Positions 33,900 through 42,406 of a DNA stretch of 64,000 bases are shown one piece after another. Each line of letters opens with the position of its first letter. Position 1 is the first letter of the stretch. A model generated the notes under the pieces. That model ran no database searches and was not told where the DNA came from. It was given only the letters and a program-made list of their open reading frames with translations. Location: positions 1 to 64,000 of the forward strand of contig NZ_JAGHQX010000006.1 in NCBI RefSeq assembly GCF_017744095.1. The letters run 5' to 3'. This DNA is from Shimia sp. R10_1. Lineage in GTDB: Bacteria > Pseudomonadota > Alphaproteobacteria > Rhodobacterales > Rhodobacteraceae. Position numbers and translations under genes: made by a program.

Positions 33900-35768
33900 A
33901 TGACGACAGAAAACTCCACGATCCGCCTCACGACTGCACAGGCCATCATTCGTTGGCTCTCCAATCAATTTATCGAGATTGATGGCCAGGAACTGCGCGT
34001 CTGTGGGGGCGGATTTGGCATATTTGGCCACGGCAATGTGACCTGCCTCGGAGAGGCCCTCAACACAATGCAAGAGGAGTTGCCACTCTACCGCGGGCAA
34101 AACGAACAAAGCATGGGGTTTGCCGCTGCAGCCTATGCCAAACAATGGCTGCGGCAGCGCTTTATGTTCTGCACCGCGTCCGCAGGTCCGGGCACAGCCA
34201 ACCTGCTGACCGCCTCAGGTCTCGCCCACGCCAATCGACTGCCCATGTTGATGTTATGTGGCGATACCTTCCTGACGCGCCTACCGGATCCGGTGCTCCA
34301 ACAAATGGAGAATTTCAACGACCCGACCTTCGGCGTGAATGACGCATTCAAACCTGTCGTGCGATACTGGGATCGCATCACCCACCCCGCGCAAGTGATT
34401 CAATCTCTGCCAAATGCGCTCGCCACCATGCTGGACCCGGCGGATTGCGGCCCCGCCTTTTTGGGTCTCCCGCAAGATGTTCAGGGCTGGGCCTATGACT
34501 TCCCCACCAAGTTCTTTGAGAAAAAACTGCATCGGATCCGGCGCCAGCCCCCTGATCGCGCAGAGATAGAAGATGCCATCGCCGCACTTGCAAAGGCAGA
34601 GCGCCCGATGATCATTGCCGGTGGCGGGGTGCAATATTCAAAAGCCACCAAGGAGCTGACAGACCTTGCAGAAAGACACCAGATCCCGGTGGTCGAAACC
34701 ATCGCCGGGCGCGCCAATTTGCGCGCAGATCATCCGTTGAATTGCGGCCCAATCGGAGTCACCGGATCTGACAGCGCCAATGCGCTCGCAGCTAAGGCAG
34801 ATGTAATCCTCGCGGTCGGCACCCGCCTGCAAGACTTCACAACCGGCAGTTGGACCGCCTTTGATGAAAACGCACAGTTTGTGTCGGTCAACGCTGCGCG
34901 ACATGATGCTGGCAAACACATGGCTCTGCCTGTTGTGGGCGATGCCAAACTCTCGCTGCAGGCAATTGACGCTGCACTCAGCCTATCAACACCCAAAAGC
35001 TGGCTGGATCTCGCGCGCTCAGAACGCAGCAAATGGGAGGCATATGTCGCAAGCAACGTTGCGCATGGCAATCGACCAAACTCATACGCGCAGGCGATTG
35101 GCGTGGTGAATGCGCTCTGCGATCCACGCGACCGCATCGTGGCCGCGGCAGGCGGGCTACCAGCCGAAGTCACAGCAAATTGGCGCACACTGGATATCGG
35201 CACCGTCGATGTGGAATTCGGCTTTTCCTGCATGGGTTATGAAATCGCCGGTGCCTGGGGCGCGCGCATCGCGCAGTCAGAACGCGAACCTGACAAAGAC
35301 ACAATTACCTTCTGCGGCGACGGTTCTTATCTATTGATGAACTCAGACATCTACTCGTCGGTGTTGAGCCGCAAAAAGATGATCGTTCTGGTGCTCGACA
35401 ACGGCGGATTTGCCGTCATCAACAAGCTTCAGAACAACACTGGGAATGCCAGCTTCAACAATTTGCTGTCCGATTGCCCAACCATCCCAGAGCCGTTTGG
35501 CGTCGACTTCGCTGCACATGCGGCCTCTATGGGGGCCACCTCTGAGAAAGTGTCAAACCCTACGGAGTTTGGCGAGGCGTTCAAACGCGCAAAAGCCAGC
35601 GACAAGACCTATGTGATCGTGATGGATGTGGATGCCTACGACGGCTGGACAACAGAAGGCCACACATGGTGGGAAGTGGGCACGCCACAAGTTTCAGACA
35701 GCGATAGCGTGCGCGAAAAGCACCGCGAAATCGAAGCAGAACGCGCCAAACAGCGCCGGGGGGTGTAA
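33900..35768 (+). CDS. iolD: 3D-(3,5/4)-trihydroxycyclohexane-1,2-dione acylhydrolase
   Basis: A 622-residue thiamine-diphosphate enzyme that opens the ring of the IolE product to give 5-deoxy-glucuronate. The ATG at 33900, after AAAAGG, gives MTTENSTIRLTTAQAI, the family start. The cofactor-activating glutamate is E69 in YRGQNEQSMGF, and the diphosphate/Mg motif starts with GDG at 473-475 and runs to LVLDNGGFAVINKLQ. It is the first gene of iolDCB-aldolase, and its stop overlaps the iolC start by one base (TAATG). Confidence 0.95.
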   Translation: MTTENSTIRLTTAQAIIRWLSNQFIEIDGQELRVCGGGFGIFGHGNVTCLGEALNTMQEELPLYRGQNEQSMGFAAAAYAKQWLRQRFMFCTASAGPGTANLLTASGLAHANRLPMLMLCGDTFLTRLPDPVLQQMENFNDPTFGVNDAFKPVVRYWDRITHPAQVIQSLPNALATMLDPADCGPAFLGLPQDVQGWAYDFPTKFFEKKLHRIRRQPPDRAEIEDAIAALAKAERPMIIAGGGVQYSKATKELTDLAERHQIPVVETIAGRANLRADHPLNCGPIGVTGSDSANALAAKADVILAVGTRLQDFTTGSWTAFDENAQFVSVNAARHDAGKHMALPVVGDAKLSLQAIDAALSLSTPKSWLDLARSERSKWEAYVASNVAHGNRPNSYAQAIGVVNALCDPRDRIVAAAGGLPAEVTANWRTLDIGTVDVEFGFSCMGYEIAGAWGARIAQSEREPDKDTITFCGDGSYLLMNSDIYSSVLSRKKMIVLVLDNGGFAVINKLQNNTGNASFNNLLSDCPTIPEPFGVDFAAHAASMGATSEKVSNPTEFGEAFKRAKASDKTYVIVMDVDAYDGWTTEGHTWWEVGTPQVSDSDSVREKHREIEAERAKQRRGV

Positions 35769-36748
35769 TGCCCAATCTGATTGATGCCATCAAGTCTCGC
35801 AAATTCGTGGTCTTTGGCCGTGCAGGCATGGATATGTTTGCCGATCCCATTGGCACAAAATCTGAGGTCGCCGAAACCTTTCGCGCAGATCTTGGCGGAT
35901 CTTCTGCCAACATTTGCGCAGGGCTTGTCAAACTGGGCTGCGAGGCCGCGCTGGTGACCTCCGTTTCAGATGATGCTGTGGGACGATTCGCCCAAAATCG
36001 CCTGACACACTATGGCGTGGACACACAGTACCTGCGCGTGTTGGGGGGCGAATACCGCCTGTCCCTTGCGGTCTATGAGAGCTGCATCGACGACTTCCAA
36101 AATGTCATCTATCGCAATGGCGCTGTGGATTTTCAGGTCACCAACGAAGATGTGGACCGGGTGAACTACGACGCATTTGGCGCACTCATCACCGCAGGCA
36201 CTGTTTTTGCAGCCGAGCCGTCCCGCAGCTCCACTTTCCGCGCTTTTGAAAACGCCCGCGCCGCAAACATGCCGGTGATTTTTGACATCGACTACCGGCC
36301 TTACTCTTGGCCCTCCCCTGAAGTAGCGGCCGAGGTGCTCTCCCGCGCAGGCGAGGCCAGCGATCTGATCGTTGGCAACGATGAAGAGTTCGGCTTCATG
36401 GCGGGTGGCATCGAAAAGGGCCTTGATAAAGCCCGCGAGCTAGCCGCATCCGGCAAGCTGGTGATTTACAAAATGGGCCAGGACGGCGCGATCACACTCT
36501 CAGGCGACCAAGAGATCCGCACCGGAATTTTCCCGGTGACAGCGGTGAAACCCAACGGCGCGGGGGACAGCTTTATGGCGGGCCTGCTGGCTGGCATCGC
36601 CGATGATCTGCCTTTGCGCGACGCGGTGCTTCGCGGATCTGCCTGCGCCTCAATTGTCGTTTCTCAGCCGGGCTGCGCCCCGGCCATGCCCACATCGGTC
36701 GAGCTTGAGGCGTTTCTCGCCGCGCACGCTGGCCCCACCCATCCTTAA
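35768..36748 (+). CDS. iolC: 5-dehydro-2-deoxygluconokinase
   Basis: A 326-residue PfkB-family kinase that phosphorylates 5-dehydro-2-deoxygluconate at C6 with ATP. The N-terminal FVVFGRAGMDMFADPIGTK and DLGGSSANICAGLVKLG segments are typical of IolC, and the ATP-binding/base motif is NGAGDSFMAGLLAG with catalytic D267. In several alphaproteobacteria IolC is fused to a second domain; here it is the short single-domain form. It is translationally coupled to iolD. Confidence 0.93.
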   Translation: MPNLIDAIKSRKFVVFGRAGMDMFADPIGTKSEVAETFRADLGGSSANICAGLVKLGCEAALVTSVSDDAVGRFAQNRLTHYGVDTQYLRVLGGEYRLSLAVYESCIDDFQNVIYRNGAVDFQVTNEDVDRVNYDAFGALITAGTVFAAEPSRSSTFRAFENARAANMPVIFDIDYRPYSWPSPEVAAEVLSRAGEASDLIVGNDEEFGFMAGGIEKGLDKARELAASGKLVIYKMGQDGAITLSGDQEIRTGIFPVTAVKPNGAGDSFMAGLLAGIADDLPLRDAVLRGSACASIVVSQPGCAPAMPTSVELEAFLAAHAGPTHP

Positions 36749-36759
36749 AGGAGAGGCCC

Positions 36760-37617
36760 ATGCACATCGCGCCTTATGATAACAACAACAAACCCATCGT
36801 CGACGTCGACCACGATCTGGTGCCGCTGAACTATTTCAACATCATCAAATTGAAGCGAGGCGAGGTCTTTGAATACTCGGTGCCGGGATATGAAACCTGC
36901 GTCGTGCCCGCCACAGGCACGGTCCACGTGGATGTCGAGGGGGCCCTGTATGAAAACCTCGGCAACCGCACCATTGATGTTTGGGATGGTGACCCAGAAG
37001 GCGTCTATGTGCCTGTCGGTGCAAAAGTGCGCATCACTTGCGTGACCGACGCCACAGAAACCTTCATCGCCGGAGCCAAATACGACAAGGTTCTGGAACC
37101 TTTTGACGTGCGCGTGCCGGAGCTGGACCTCGTGCAATATGGGTCCGATGACACAAAAACTCATCGCAAAATCAAACACATTCTTGGCGCAAGCCACCAT
37201 GACAAGGTTGGCCGCCTTTTGGTCAGTGAATTATTCACCGTGGGCGCTGGCGGCTGGTCCGGCTTCCCGAGCCACAAACATGACACCGATCGCACTGACG
37301 AAACGGGCGAGTTGATCGAAACCCGCCATGATGAAACCTATAATTTCCGCTTTAAGCCAAACTACGGCTCGGGGCTTCAGATGCTTCAGCGCGAGGACAA
37401 CACACCCGGCGACGCCTACCACATCATGGACAGCTCAACGATCCTGATCGACAAAGGGTATCACCCCTGCGCCGCCCTGCCGGGCTATGAAATGTACTAT
37501 TTCACAATCCTCGGCGGTCTCAGCCAACGCAGTTTGAAGCAGTATTTTCAGCCCACACATGCGGAACAACTGCACACCATTCCGGGCATCATGGATATGG
37601 TGGCGAAGTTCAAATGA
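36760..37617 (+). CDS. iolB: 5-deoxy-glucuronate isomerase
   Basis: A 285-residue cupin-type isomerase converting 5-deoxy-D-glucuronate to 5-dehydro-2-deoxygluconate, the step between IolD and IolC. The double-cupin pattern and probable metal ligands are visible in GGWSGFPSHKHDTDR, DETYNFRFKPNYGSG and HPCAALPGYEMYYF. Length is close to the usual 270. AAAGGAGAGG lies 5 bases before the ATG, a strong ribosome site. Its stop overlaps the start of the aldolase gene by 4 bases. Confidence 0.94.
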   Translation: MHIAPYDNNNKPIVDVDHDLVPLNYFNIIKLKRGEVFEYSVPGYETCVVPATGTVHVDVEGALYENLGNRTIDVWDGDPEGVYVPVGAKVRITCVTDATETFIAGAKYDKVLEPFDVRVPELDLVQYGSDDTKTHRKIKHILGASHHDKVGRLLVSELFTVGAGGWSGFPSHKHDTDRTDETGELIETRHDETYNFRFKPNYGSGLQMLQREDNTPGDAYHIMDSSTILIDKGYHPCAALPGYEMYYFTILGGLSQRSLKQYFQPTHAEQLHTIPGIMDMVAKFK

Positions 37618-38447
37618 GCCTTGTGACGCTGTCTGATGTGCTGCAACCCGCGTTGAAACAGGGGCACGCTGTGGCCGGGCTTGTGACGCTTGGTTGGGAA
37701 GACATGCGCGCCTATGTTGCTGCGGCAGAGGCCGAAAATGTGCCTGTAATCTTGCAGGCGGGCCCATCCTGCCGCGAACACACGCCGCTGCCTGTGCTTG
37801 GCAAAATGTTCACCCATCTCGCGGAACAGGCTTCTGTGCCCGTCGTGGCGCATCTTGACCATGGCTACACCCATGATGAGTGTCGCATTGCCATTGAAAG
37901 CGGCTTTTCCTCCGTGATGTTTGACGGCTCGCGCATGCCGCTTTCCGAAAACATTGCGGAAACCGCAGCCATCGCGAAAATGGCGCATGCGGCAGGCGTC
38001 TCCTGCGAGGGGGAAATCGGCTTTGTCGGCTATTCTGGCGGCGAAAATTCCGCCGGAACAGACCCCGAGGAAGCCGCACAATTCGCCCGCGAAACAAATG
38101 TCGACGCGATGGCGATTTCAGTGGGCAACGTGCACTTACAGCAGGACAAAGAGGGCGGGCTGGATGAGCCGCGCATTCGCGCCATCGAAGCCCTCACCAA
38201 CGTGCCGCTGGTGATCCATGGTGGATCTGGCGTGCCCGTGGCCCAGCGCACTGCCTTGGCGCAAGGGTCCAAAATCTGCAAATTCAACATTGGCACCGAA
38301 TTGCGCATGGCTTTCGGCGCGGCCTTACGTGATGCGGTCAATGCAGATCCGGAACGGTTTGACCGTGTGCAAATTCTGAAAGAGACGCACGAGCCGCTGG
38401 TGGCCGCAACCCGCGCTGTTTTGCGATCGTTCAAAGGCAAGTCCTGA
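37614..38447 (+). CDS. iolJ: Class II aldolase, 6-phospho-5-dehydro-2-deoxygluconate aldolase-like
   Basis: A 277-residue zinc-dependent class II aldolase. Zinc-ligand and catalytic residues include H80, D82 and H83 in VVAHLDHGYTHDEC, the GEIGFVGYSGGE loop, and later histidines in ISVGNVHL and VIHGGSGVP. As the last gene of iolDCB it would split the IolC product into dihydroxyacetone phosphate and malonate semialdehyde. The iolA dehydrogenase that would finish the pathway is not in this window. A general fructose-bisphosphate or tagatose-bisphosphate aldolase activity is possible but less likely from context. Confidence 0.88.
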   Translation: MSLVTLSDVLQPALKQGHAVAGLVTLGWEDMRAYVAAAEAENVPVILQAGPSCREHTPLPVLGKMFTHLAEQASVPVVAHLDHGYTHDECRIAIESGFSSVMFDGSRMPLSENIAETAAIAKMAHAAGVSCEGEIGFVGYSGGENSAGTDPEEAAQFARETNVDAMAISVGNVHLQQDKEGGLDEPRIRAIEALTNVPLVIHGGSGVPVAQRTALAQGSKICKFNIGTELRMAFGAALRDAVNADPERFDRVQILKETHEPLVAATRAVLRSFKGKS

Positions 38448-38493
38448 TCTCAATCGCCCTGCGAACATTACGTTCGCTGCGTCATCTCCTTGC

Positions 38494-38664
38494 TCACCGC
38501 CACCAAAACCGCTTGCGGCCCTTAGCCTGCGCGGACTGCACACAATGATCACTGTCTCGCACCAGATCTAGCGAAATTGTCGCCCCATCCTGCATCCGGT
38601 CGCGACCACCCCAAGACTCTTCACGCGTTGCAACACGCAGCGCACCTGAAACTATTCCCAACAT
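38494..38664 (-). CDS. Small hypothetical protein, 56 residues
   Basis: A short leftward reading frame starting MLGIVSGALRVATREES and ending in KRFWWR. An excellent AAGGAG ribosome site lies 8 bases before the ATG (38673-38678), which is why I accept it as a probable gene. The product is charged, arginine-rich and without a membrane helix or signal peptide. It is divergent from the LysR gene at 38763, with a shared 98-bp promoter gap, so it may be that regulator's target. I do not recognise a family. Confidence 0.5.
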   Translation of the reverse strand: MLGIVSGALRVATREESWGGRDRMQDGATISLDLVRDSDHCVQSAQAKGRKRFWWR

Positions 38665-38762
38665 ATCGCGCACTCCTTACGATGTGATGTGCCCAATATG
38701 TCTGGACAAAGACGCGGAATGCGACTCACTATGATTTCCATATTGTAAGTATAGGTTACATT

Positions 38763-39647
38763 ATGGATTGGTCCTCGCTCCCATCACTGTCAGCTCTGCG
38801 CGCTTTTGAAGCCGCAGCAAGGCACCAAAGCCTCAGCCGCGCCGCGCGTGAGCTGAACGTCACCCATGCCGCCATTGCGCAACACGTGCGCCATCTGGAG
38901 GCTGACCTGTCTGAACAGCTTTTGTTTCGCGCAGGCCGGGGCGTTGCCGCGACTGAGGCTGGACAAAAGCTGGCCCAAAAACTGGGCGAAGGCTTCGCTC
39001 TCATTGCAGAAGGAGTCGACGCCTTGCGTGAACAGTCTGCGACCCGCCCCCTTACGGTCAGTCTCACCCCCTCATTTGCAATGAACTGGTTGATGCCGCG
39101 TATGGGCGGCTTCTGGCAGACTCACCCCGACATCACCGTCAGCCTCACGCCAAGTGCAGCCTTGGTAGATCTGCGCCACGACGGATTTGACATGGCGATC
39201 CGCTTTGGCAACGGGGAGTGGCCGGGGCTTGAAAGCACCCCGCTCACAAGTGGGGAATTCTGGGTGGTGGCCGCGCCGAATTTCTTGGAAGGGCGCCACC
39301 CCACCTCCCTACCGGAGCTTCAGCAGGATCCGTGGTTGCTCGACGCTCAGATGCTGGAGCTGCGCCGGGTGATCGAGGAAACCGGTTTCGATCTGAGTGC
39401 GGTGAACCTCAATGTTTTGGACAGCAACGAATTGATCATCTCCGCCACCCTCGCAGGCCTGGGCGTTTCCGTGCATCCCCGCTCTATTGTCGAACGCGAT
39501 GTCACCGCTGGCACGCTCATCCACATCTGTTCTTTGCCGCGTGCAGACCTTGGCTACCACATCGTCACGCTACCCGGTCGAGACAGCGCGAATCTTCGCA
39601 CCTTTCGCAAGTGGCTTTTGAACGTCGCTTCAGAGCCTACAGGTTGA
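38763..39647 (+). CDS. LysR-family transcriptional regulator, GcvA-like
   Basis: A 294-residue LysR-type regulator of the GcvA/AmpR-like branch, recognisable by LPSLSALRAFEAAARHQSLSR and the helix-turn-helix AARELNVTHAAIAQHVRHLE. The effector domain follows (LTVSLTPSFAMNWLMPRMGGF). No ribosome site precedes the ATG; the start may be leaderless or the message may have a very short leader. The target is unknown; the divergent small ORF at 38494-38664 is the nearest candidate. Confidence 0.88.
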   Translation: MDWSSLPSLSALRAFEAAARHQSLSRAARELNVTHAAIAQHVRHLEADLSEQLLFRAGRGVAATEAGQKLAQKLGEGFALIAEGVDALREQSATRPLTVSLTPSFAMNWLMPRMGGFWQTHPDITVSLTPSAALVDLRHDGFDMAIRFGNGEWPGLESTPLTSGEFWVVAAPNFLEGRHPTSLPELQQDPWLLDAQMLELRRVIEETGFDLSAVNLNVLDSNELIISATLAGLGVSVHPRSIVERDVTAGTLIHICSLPRADLGYHIVTLPGRDSANLRTFRKWLLNVASEPTG

Positions 39648-39689
39648 GCAGCCAAATATCTCAAACCATCTCCCGAAATCGCCAACTTT

Positions 39690-39704
39690 GTTCTTTATTT
39701 GTTC
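39690..39704 (+). promoter_or_regulatory. LexA (SOS) box GTTC-N7-GTTC
   Basis: GTTCTTTATTTGTTC is an exact direct-repeat LexA site of the alphaproteobacterial type. It ends 24 bp before the start of the YcaQ/AlkX-type DNA glycosylase gene, a natural SOS target. No other candidate gene on this strand lies within reach. Confidence 0.75.
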
Positions 39705-39728
39705 CGACTGCGGCGATAGCCTCTCCAT

Positions 39729-40901
39729 ATGGTTCTTCGCATCTCAAACCGTGACGCCCGCAGGCTTTGGCTGTCTCTTCAGGGCTTGGCGGCCACGCCC
39801 ACCGGCCCCGCCAACCCGCGTGACACGATTCGCAAACTTGGGTTTGTGCAGCTCGACAGCATTCAGGTGCTGGCCCGCGCCCATCACCACATCCTGTGGT
39901 CACGCAACCAGAACTACCGCGAACCCATGCTCGACACGCTGCTCTCCAAAGACCGTGCCGTGTTTGAACATTTCACCCACGACGCGTCTGTCTTGCCCAT
40001 CGAAACCTACCCGTACTGGCGCGCGCAATTTTCGCGACGCAAGGCGCGTATGGACGCCAAGGGCTGGTATGCGGACGCTATGGCCTCCTGCGCCGATCTC
40101 GGTATCAAAGAGCGCATCACCGCCGAAGGCGCACTTTCCACAGAAGCCTTTGACACCAAAATCGAAGGCCCGCGCGAGATGTGGTCCCGCCCACCGCACA
40201 AACGCGCGCTGGATTACATGTGGTATGCAGGAGAACTCGCAACCTGCTATCGCCAGAATTTCAAGAAATTCTACAACCTGCCCGAAAGGGTCATCCCAGC
40301 CCCCCACCGCAACCAAGACGTGCCCATCGAAGAGCAAATCAACTGGCTATGCCATCAGGCGATGGCCCGCCTTGGATTTGCCACCCCCGGCGACATCAAA
40401 CGCTTTTGGGAGGCCGTTGATACTGCGGATGTGCGTGCTTGGGTCACTGCATCCGATCTCATCCCAGTGGAAGTGCAAACCGCAAATCAGGAGTGGCTCC
40501 CGATGCTGGCGCCCCCGGACATCGAAACCCATTTACAAACCGCACCCGTCCCCACATCCCGCTTGCGGATTCTCAATCCCTTTGATCCGGTGATCCGAGA
40601 TCGCGAGCGGCTGTCGCGCCTCTTTGGCTTTGACTACCGCATTGAAATCTTTGTGCCCGCCGCCAAACGCGTTTGGGGATATTATGTCTATCCGCTGCTG
40701 GAGGGGGATCGCTTTGTCGGACGGATCGAATGTAAGGCGGATCGCAAGAAAGGCAACCTCACCATAGCGCAAATCTGGGCGGAGCCCGGCGTGCGCTGGA
40801 CGGCAGCACGCGCCAAGAAACTGGATGCTGAACTTGCGCGTATGGGGCGCTTTATCGGCACATCAGAGCTGCGCTGGCAGTGCGCAGCGCCCAACGCCTA
40901 A
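39729..40901 (+). CDS. Winged-helix DNA glycosylase, YcaQ/AlkX family (HTH_42)
   Basis: A 390-residue member of the HTH_42 superfamily, whose E. coli member YcaQ (AlkX) unhooks DNA interstrand crosslinks by cleaving N-glycosidic bonds. The catalytic Q-x-D motif that separates the YcaQ branch from the AlkZ branch (Q-x-Q) is Q41-L42-D43 in GFVQLDSIQVLARAHHH. Other family segments are FEHFTHDASVLPIETYPYW, RALDYMWYAGEL and LNPFDPVIRDRERLSRLFGFDYRIE. The LexA box 24 bp upstream suggests SOS induction. No ribosome site is visible. The stop overlaps that of the convergent small gene. Confidence 0.88.
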   Translation: MVLRISNRDARRLWLSLQGLAATPTGPANPRDTIRKLGFVQLDSIQVLARAHHHILWSRNQNYREPMLDTLLSKDRAVFEHFTHDASVLPIETYPYWRAQFSRRKARMDAKGWYADAMASCADLGIKERITAEGALSTEAFDTKIEGPREMWSRPPHKRALDYMWYAGELATCYRQNFKKFYNLPERVIPAPHRNQDVPIEEQINWLCHQAMARLGFATPGDIKRFWEAVDTADVRAWVTASDLIPVEVQTANQEWLPMLAPPDIETHLQTAPVPTSRLRILNPFDPVIRDRERLSRLFGFDYRIEIFVPAAKRVWGYYVYPLLEGDRFVGRIECKADRKKGNLTIAQIWAEPGVRWTAARAKKLDAELARMGRFIGTSELRWQCAAPNA

Positions 40902-41272
40902 AACACCTCGTGCCAGCGTAGGAACACAACCAGGCATGCTGTAAACAGGATCAGATTAAAGCTGACAGAGCCCAACACATCCAAAATGCGATCAACACGC
41001 CGCCTGCCCACATCGATCGCGGCCAAATGCGCTTCTATCTCCCCAAAAGCCCGCGTCACAGCCGCGCCATCAACCTGCACCATGAGCTTGGGGTGATGAC
41101 CCACCTTGTGCGCCTGCGCAATCACCTCAGCCTGTCGATGCAGCCGCTTTGGCGCGCGCCGCCCGATCTTTCGCATGGCGCGTTCAAGTGTCTTTGCACG
41201 CACACCATATTTTTCGCGCGCCAAATCCAAGAGCTGGGCAACTTTTGCGTCGATTTCATCACCTGTCATCAT
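40898..41272 (-). CDS. Hypothetical protein with C-terminal membrane anchor
   Basis: A 124-residue protein of unknown function. The first 95 residues are charged and rich in arginine, lysine and histidine (KTLERAMRKIGRRAPKRLHRQ), and predicted by eye as helical; residues about 100-118 (VSFNLILFTACLVVFL) form one hydrophobic helix close to the C-terminus. This would be a tail-anchored inner-membrane protein with a cytoplasmic basic domain. It is convergent with the glycosylase gene, sharing 4 bases at the stops. Confidence 0.65.
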   Translation of the reverse strand: MMTGDEIDAKVAQLLDLAREKYGVRAKTLERAMRKIGRRAPKRLHRQAEVIAQAHKVGHHPKLMVQVDGAAVTRAFGEIEAHLAAIDVGRRRVDRILDVLGSVSFNLILFTACLVVFLRWHEVF

Positions 41273-41345
41273 GCGCCTAATCTAGCTTGCACCCGCGCGA
41301 CACTCAACGCTGGAACCCCTGACCAAGCCGCGCTATCACGCTCTT

Positions 41346-42104
41346 ATGTTGAATTCGATTATCCACGGCATCGCCACCGACGAACCTGACCTGCTGATCG
41401 TGCATGGGCTTTTTGGCTCCGGCCGCAACTGGGGCGCCATCGCAAAGCGACTTTCTGCAAGCCGTCGCGTGATCTGCGTTGATCAGCGCAACCACGGCCA
41501 AAGCCCATGGTATGACAGCCATTCTTACGAAGACATGGCCGAAGATCTGGCAAAGGTGATCGAAGATATGGGCACACCGATGGATGTGCTTGGACATTCG
41601 ATGGGAGGCAAAGCATCAATGCTGCTTGCCCTCACCCGCCCAGAGCTTGTGAACCGCCTGATTGTCGCGGATATCGCGCCGGTTGACTACACCCACGACC
41701 AAAATCAAAACATCGCCGCCATGCGCGCAGTTGACCTTTCCACCGTGACAAAGCGTTCAGATGCGATGGAACAATTGGCACAGTATCTGGACGACACAAC
41801 GCTTCAGACCTTCTTCACCCAATCTCTGGATGTGAAAGAGCAGCGCTGGCGCTTAAATCTCGATGTGTTGGACCGCGAGATGCCAAAAATTCTGAAATTT
41901 CCAGAAGTCTCTGGGTCCTACGAAGGCCCCACACTGTTTCTGAGCGGGGCCAACTCGGACTATGTGATCCCAGACTATCGACCAGCAATACGGGAGAAGT
42001 TTCCAAAAGCGCGCTTTGCCAAAATTCGAGACACCGGTCATTGGCTGCACGCCGAAAAGCCACGCGAGTTTATTGCCTCGGTACAGGCTTGGCTGGATCT
42101 TTAA
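41346..42104 (+). CDS. Alpha/beta hydrolase, YbfF-like esterase
   Basis: A 252-residue alpha/beta hydrolase. The oxyanion HGLFGSGRNW, the VDQRNHGQSPW segment, nucleophile S85 in VLGHSMGGKA and a late histidine in IRDTGHWLHAEKP define the YbfF-type esterase group. The usual length is 250-255. It is probably a soluble esterase or thioesterase; the natural substrate of this group is not established. It is convergent with a small membrane-protein gene, with a short hairpin (CGCCTG-N7-CAGGCG, 42105-42123) between the stops. Confidence 0.87.
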   Translation: MLNSIIHGIATDEPDLLIVHGLFGSGRNWGAIAKRLSASRRVICVDQRNHGQSPWYDSHSYEDMAEDLAKVIEDMGTPMDVLGHSMGGKASMLLALTRPELVNRLIVADIAPVDYTHDQNQNIAAMRAVDLSTVTKRSDAMEQLAQYLDDTTLQTFFTQSLDVKEQRWRLNLDVLDREMPKILKFPEVSGSYEGPTLFLSGANSDYVIPDYRPAIREKFPKARFAKIRDTGHWLHAEKPREFIASVQAWLDL

Positions 42105-42123
42105 CGCCTGCCCCGATCAGGCG
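42105..42123. terminator. Possible short bidirectional terminator hairpin
   Basis: CGCCTG and CAGGCG with a 7-base loop fill the whole gap between two convergent stop codons. The stem is only 6 bp and has no T-tract, so function is uncertain. Confidence 0.35.
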
Positions 42124-42306
42124 TCAGCGCGCATAGAGCGCCTGAGCCACCTTCCAACTCGCAGGGAAGGCCAAAAGAAAGCCAACCAACGCAGCGCCAA
42201 ACAATCCGAGCCCTGTGTTGATCCCAGCCACCAGTGCCGCGATCACGCCCACACCAGCGAGTGTGGATCCGATGAAGATATGAAGAATAAGGGCTAGTCT
42301 CAGCAT
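42124..42306 (-). CDS. Small integral membrane protein, 60 residues
   Basis: The ATG at 42306 follows GGAG by 8 bases and gives MLRLALILHIFIGSTLAGVG, a 60-residue protein. It has two hydrophobic helices (about residues 3-27 and 30-48) joined by a glycine turn and a short basic tail (SWKVAQALYAR). The longer start at 42339 would add a polar stretch without a ribosome site. Function unknown; it lies between two unrelated genes and is probably transcribed alone. Confidence 0.6.
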   Translation of the reverse strand: MLRLALILHIFIGSTLAGVGVIAALVAGINTGLGLFGAALVGFLLAFPASWKVAQALYAR

Positions 42307-42406
42307 GGGATTGGCTCCGTTCTGTTTGCTGCGACACACTTATCAGAAGCGCGGGCCAAGACCTTGATTTGGATCAGACTTGGCCCACACCCGCGGCTCC
42401 TTGGGC

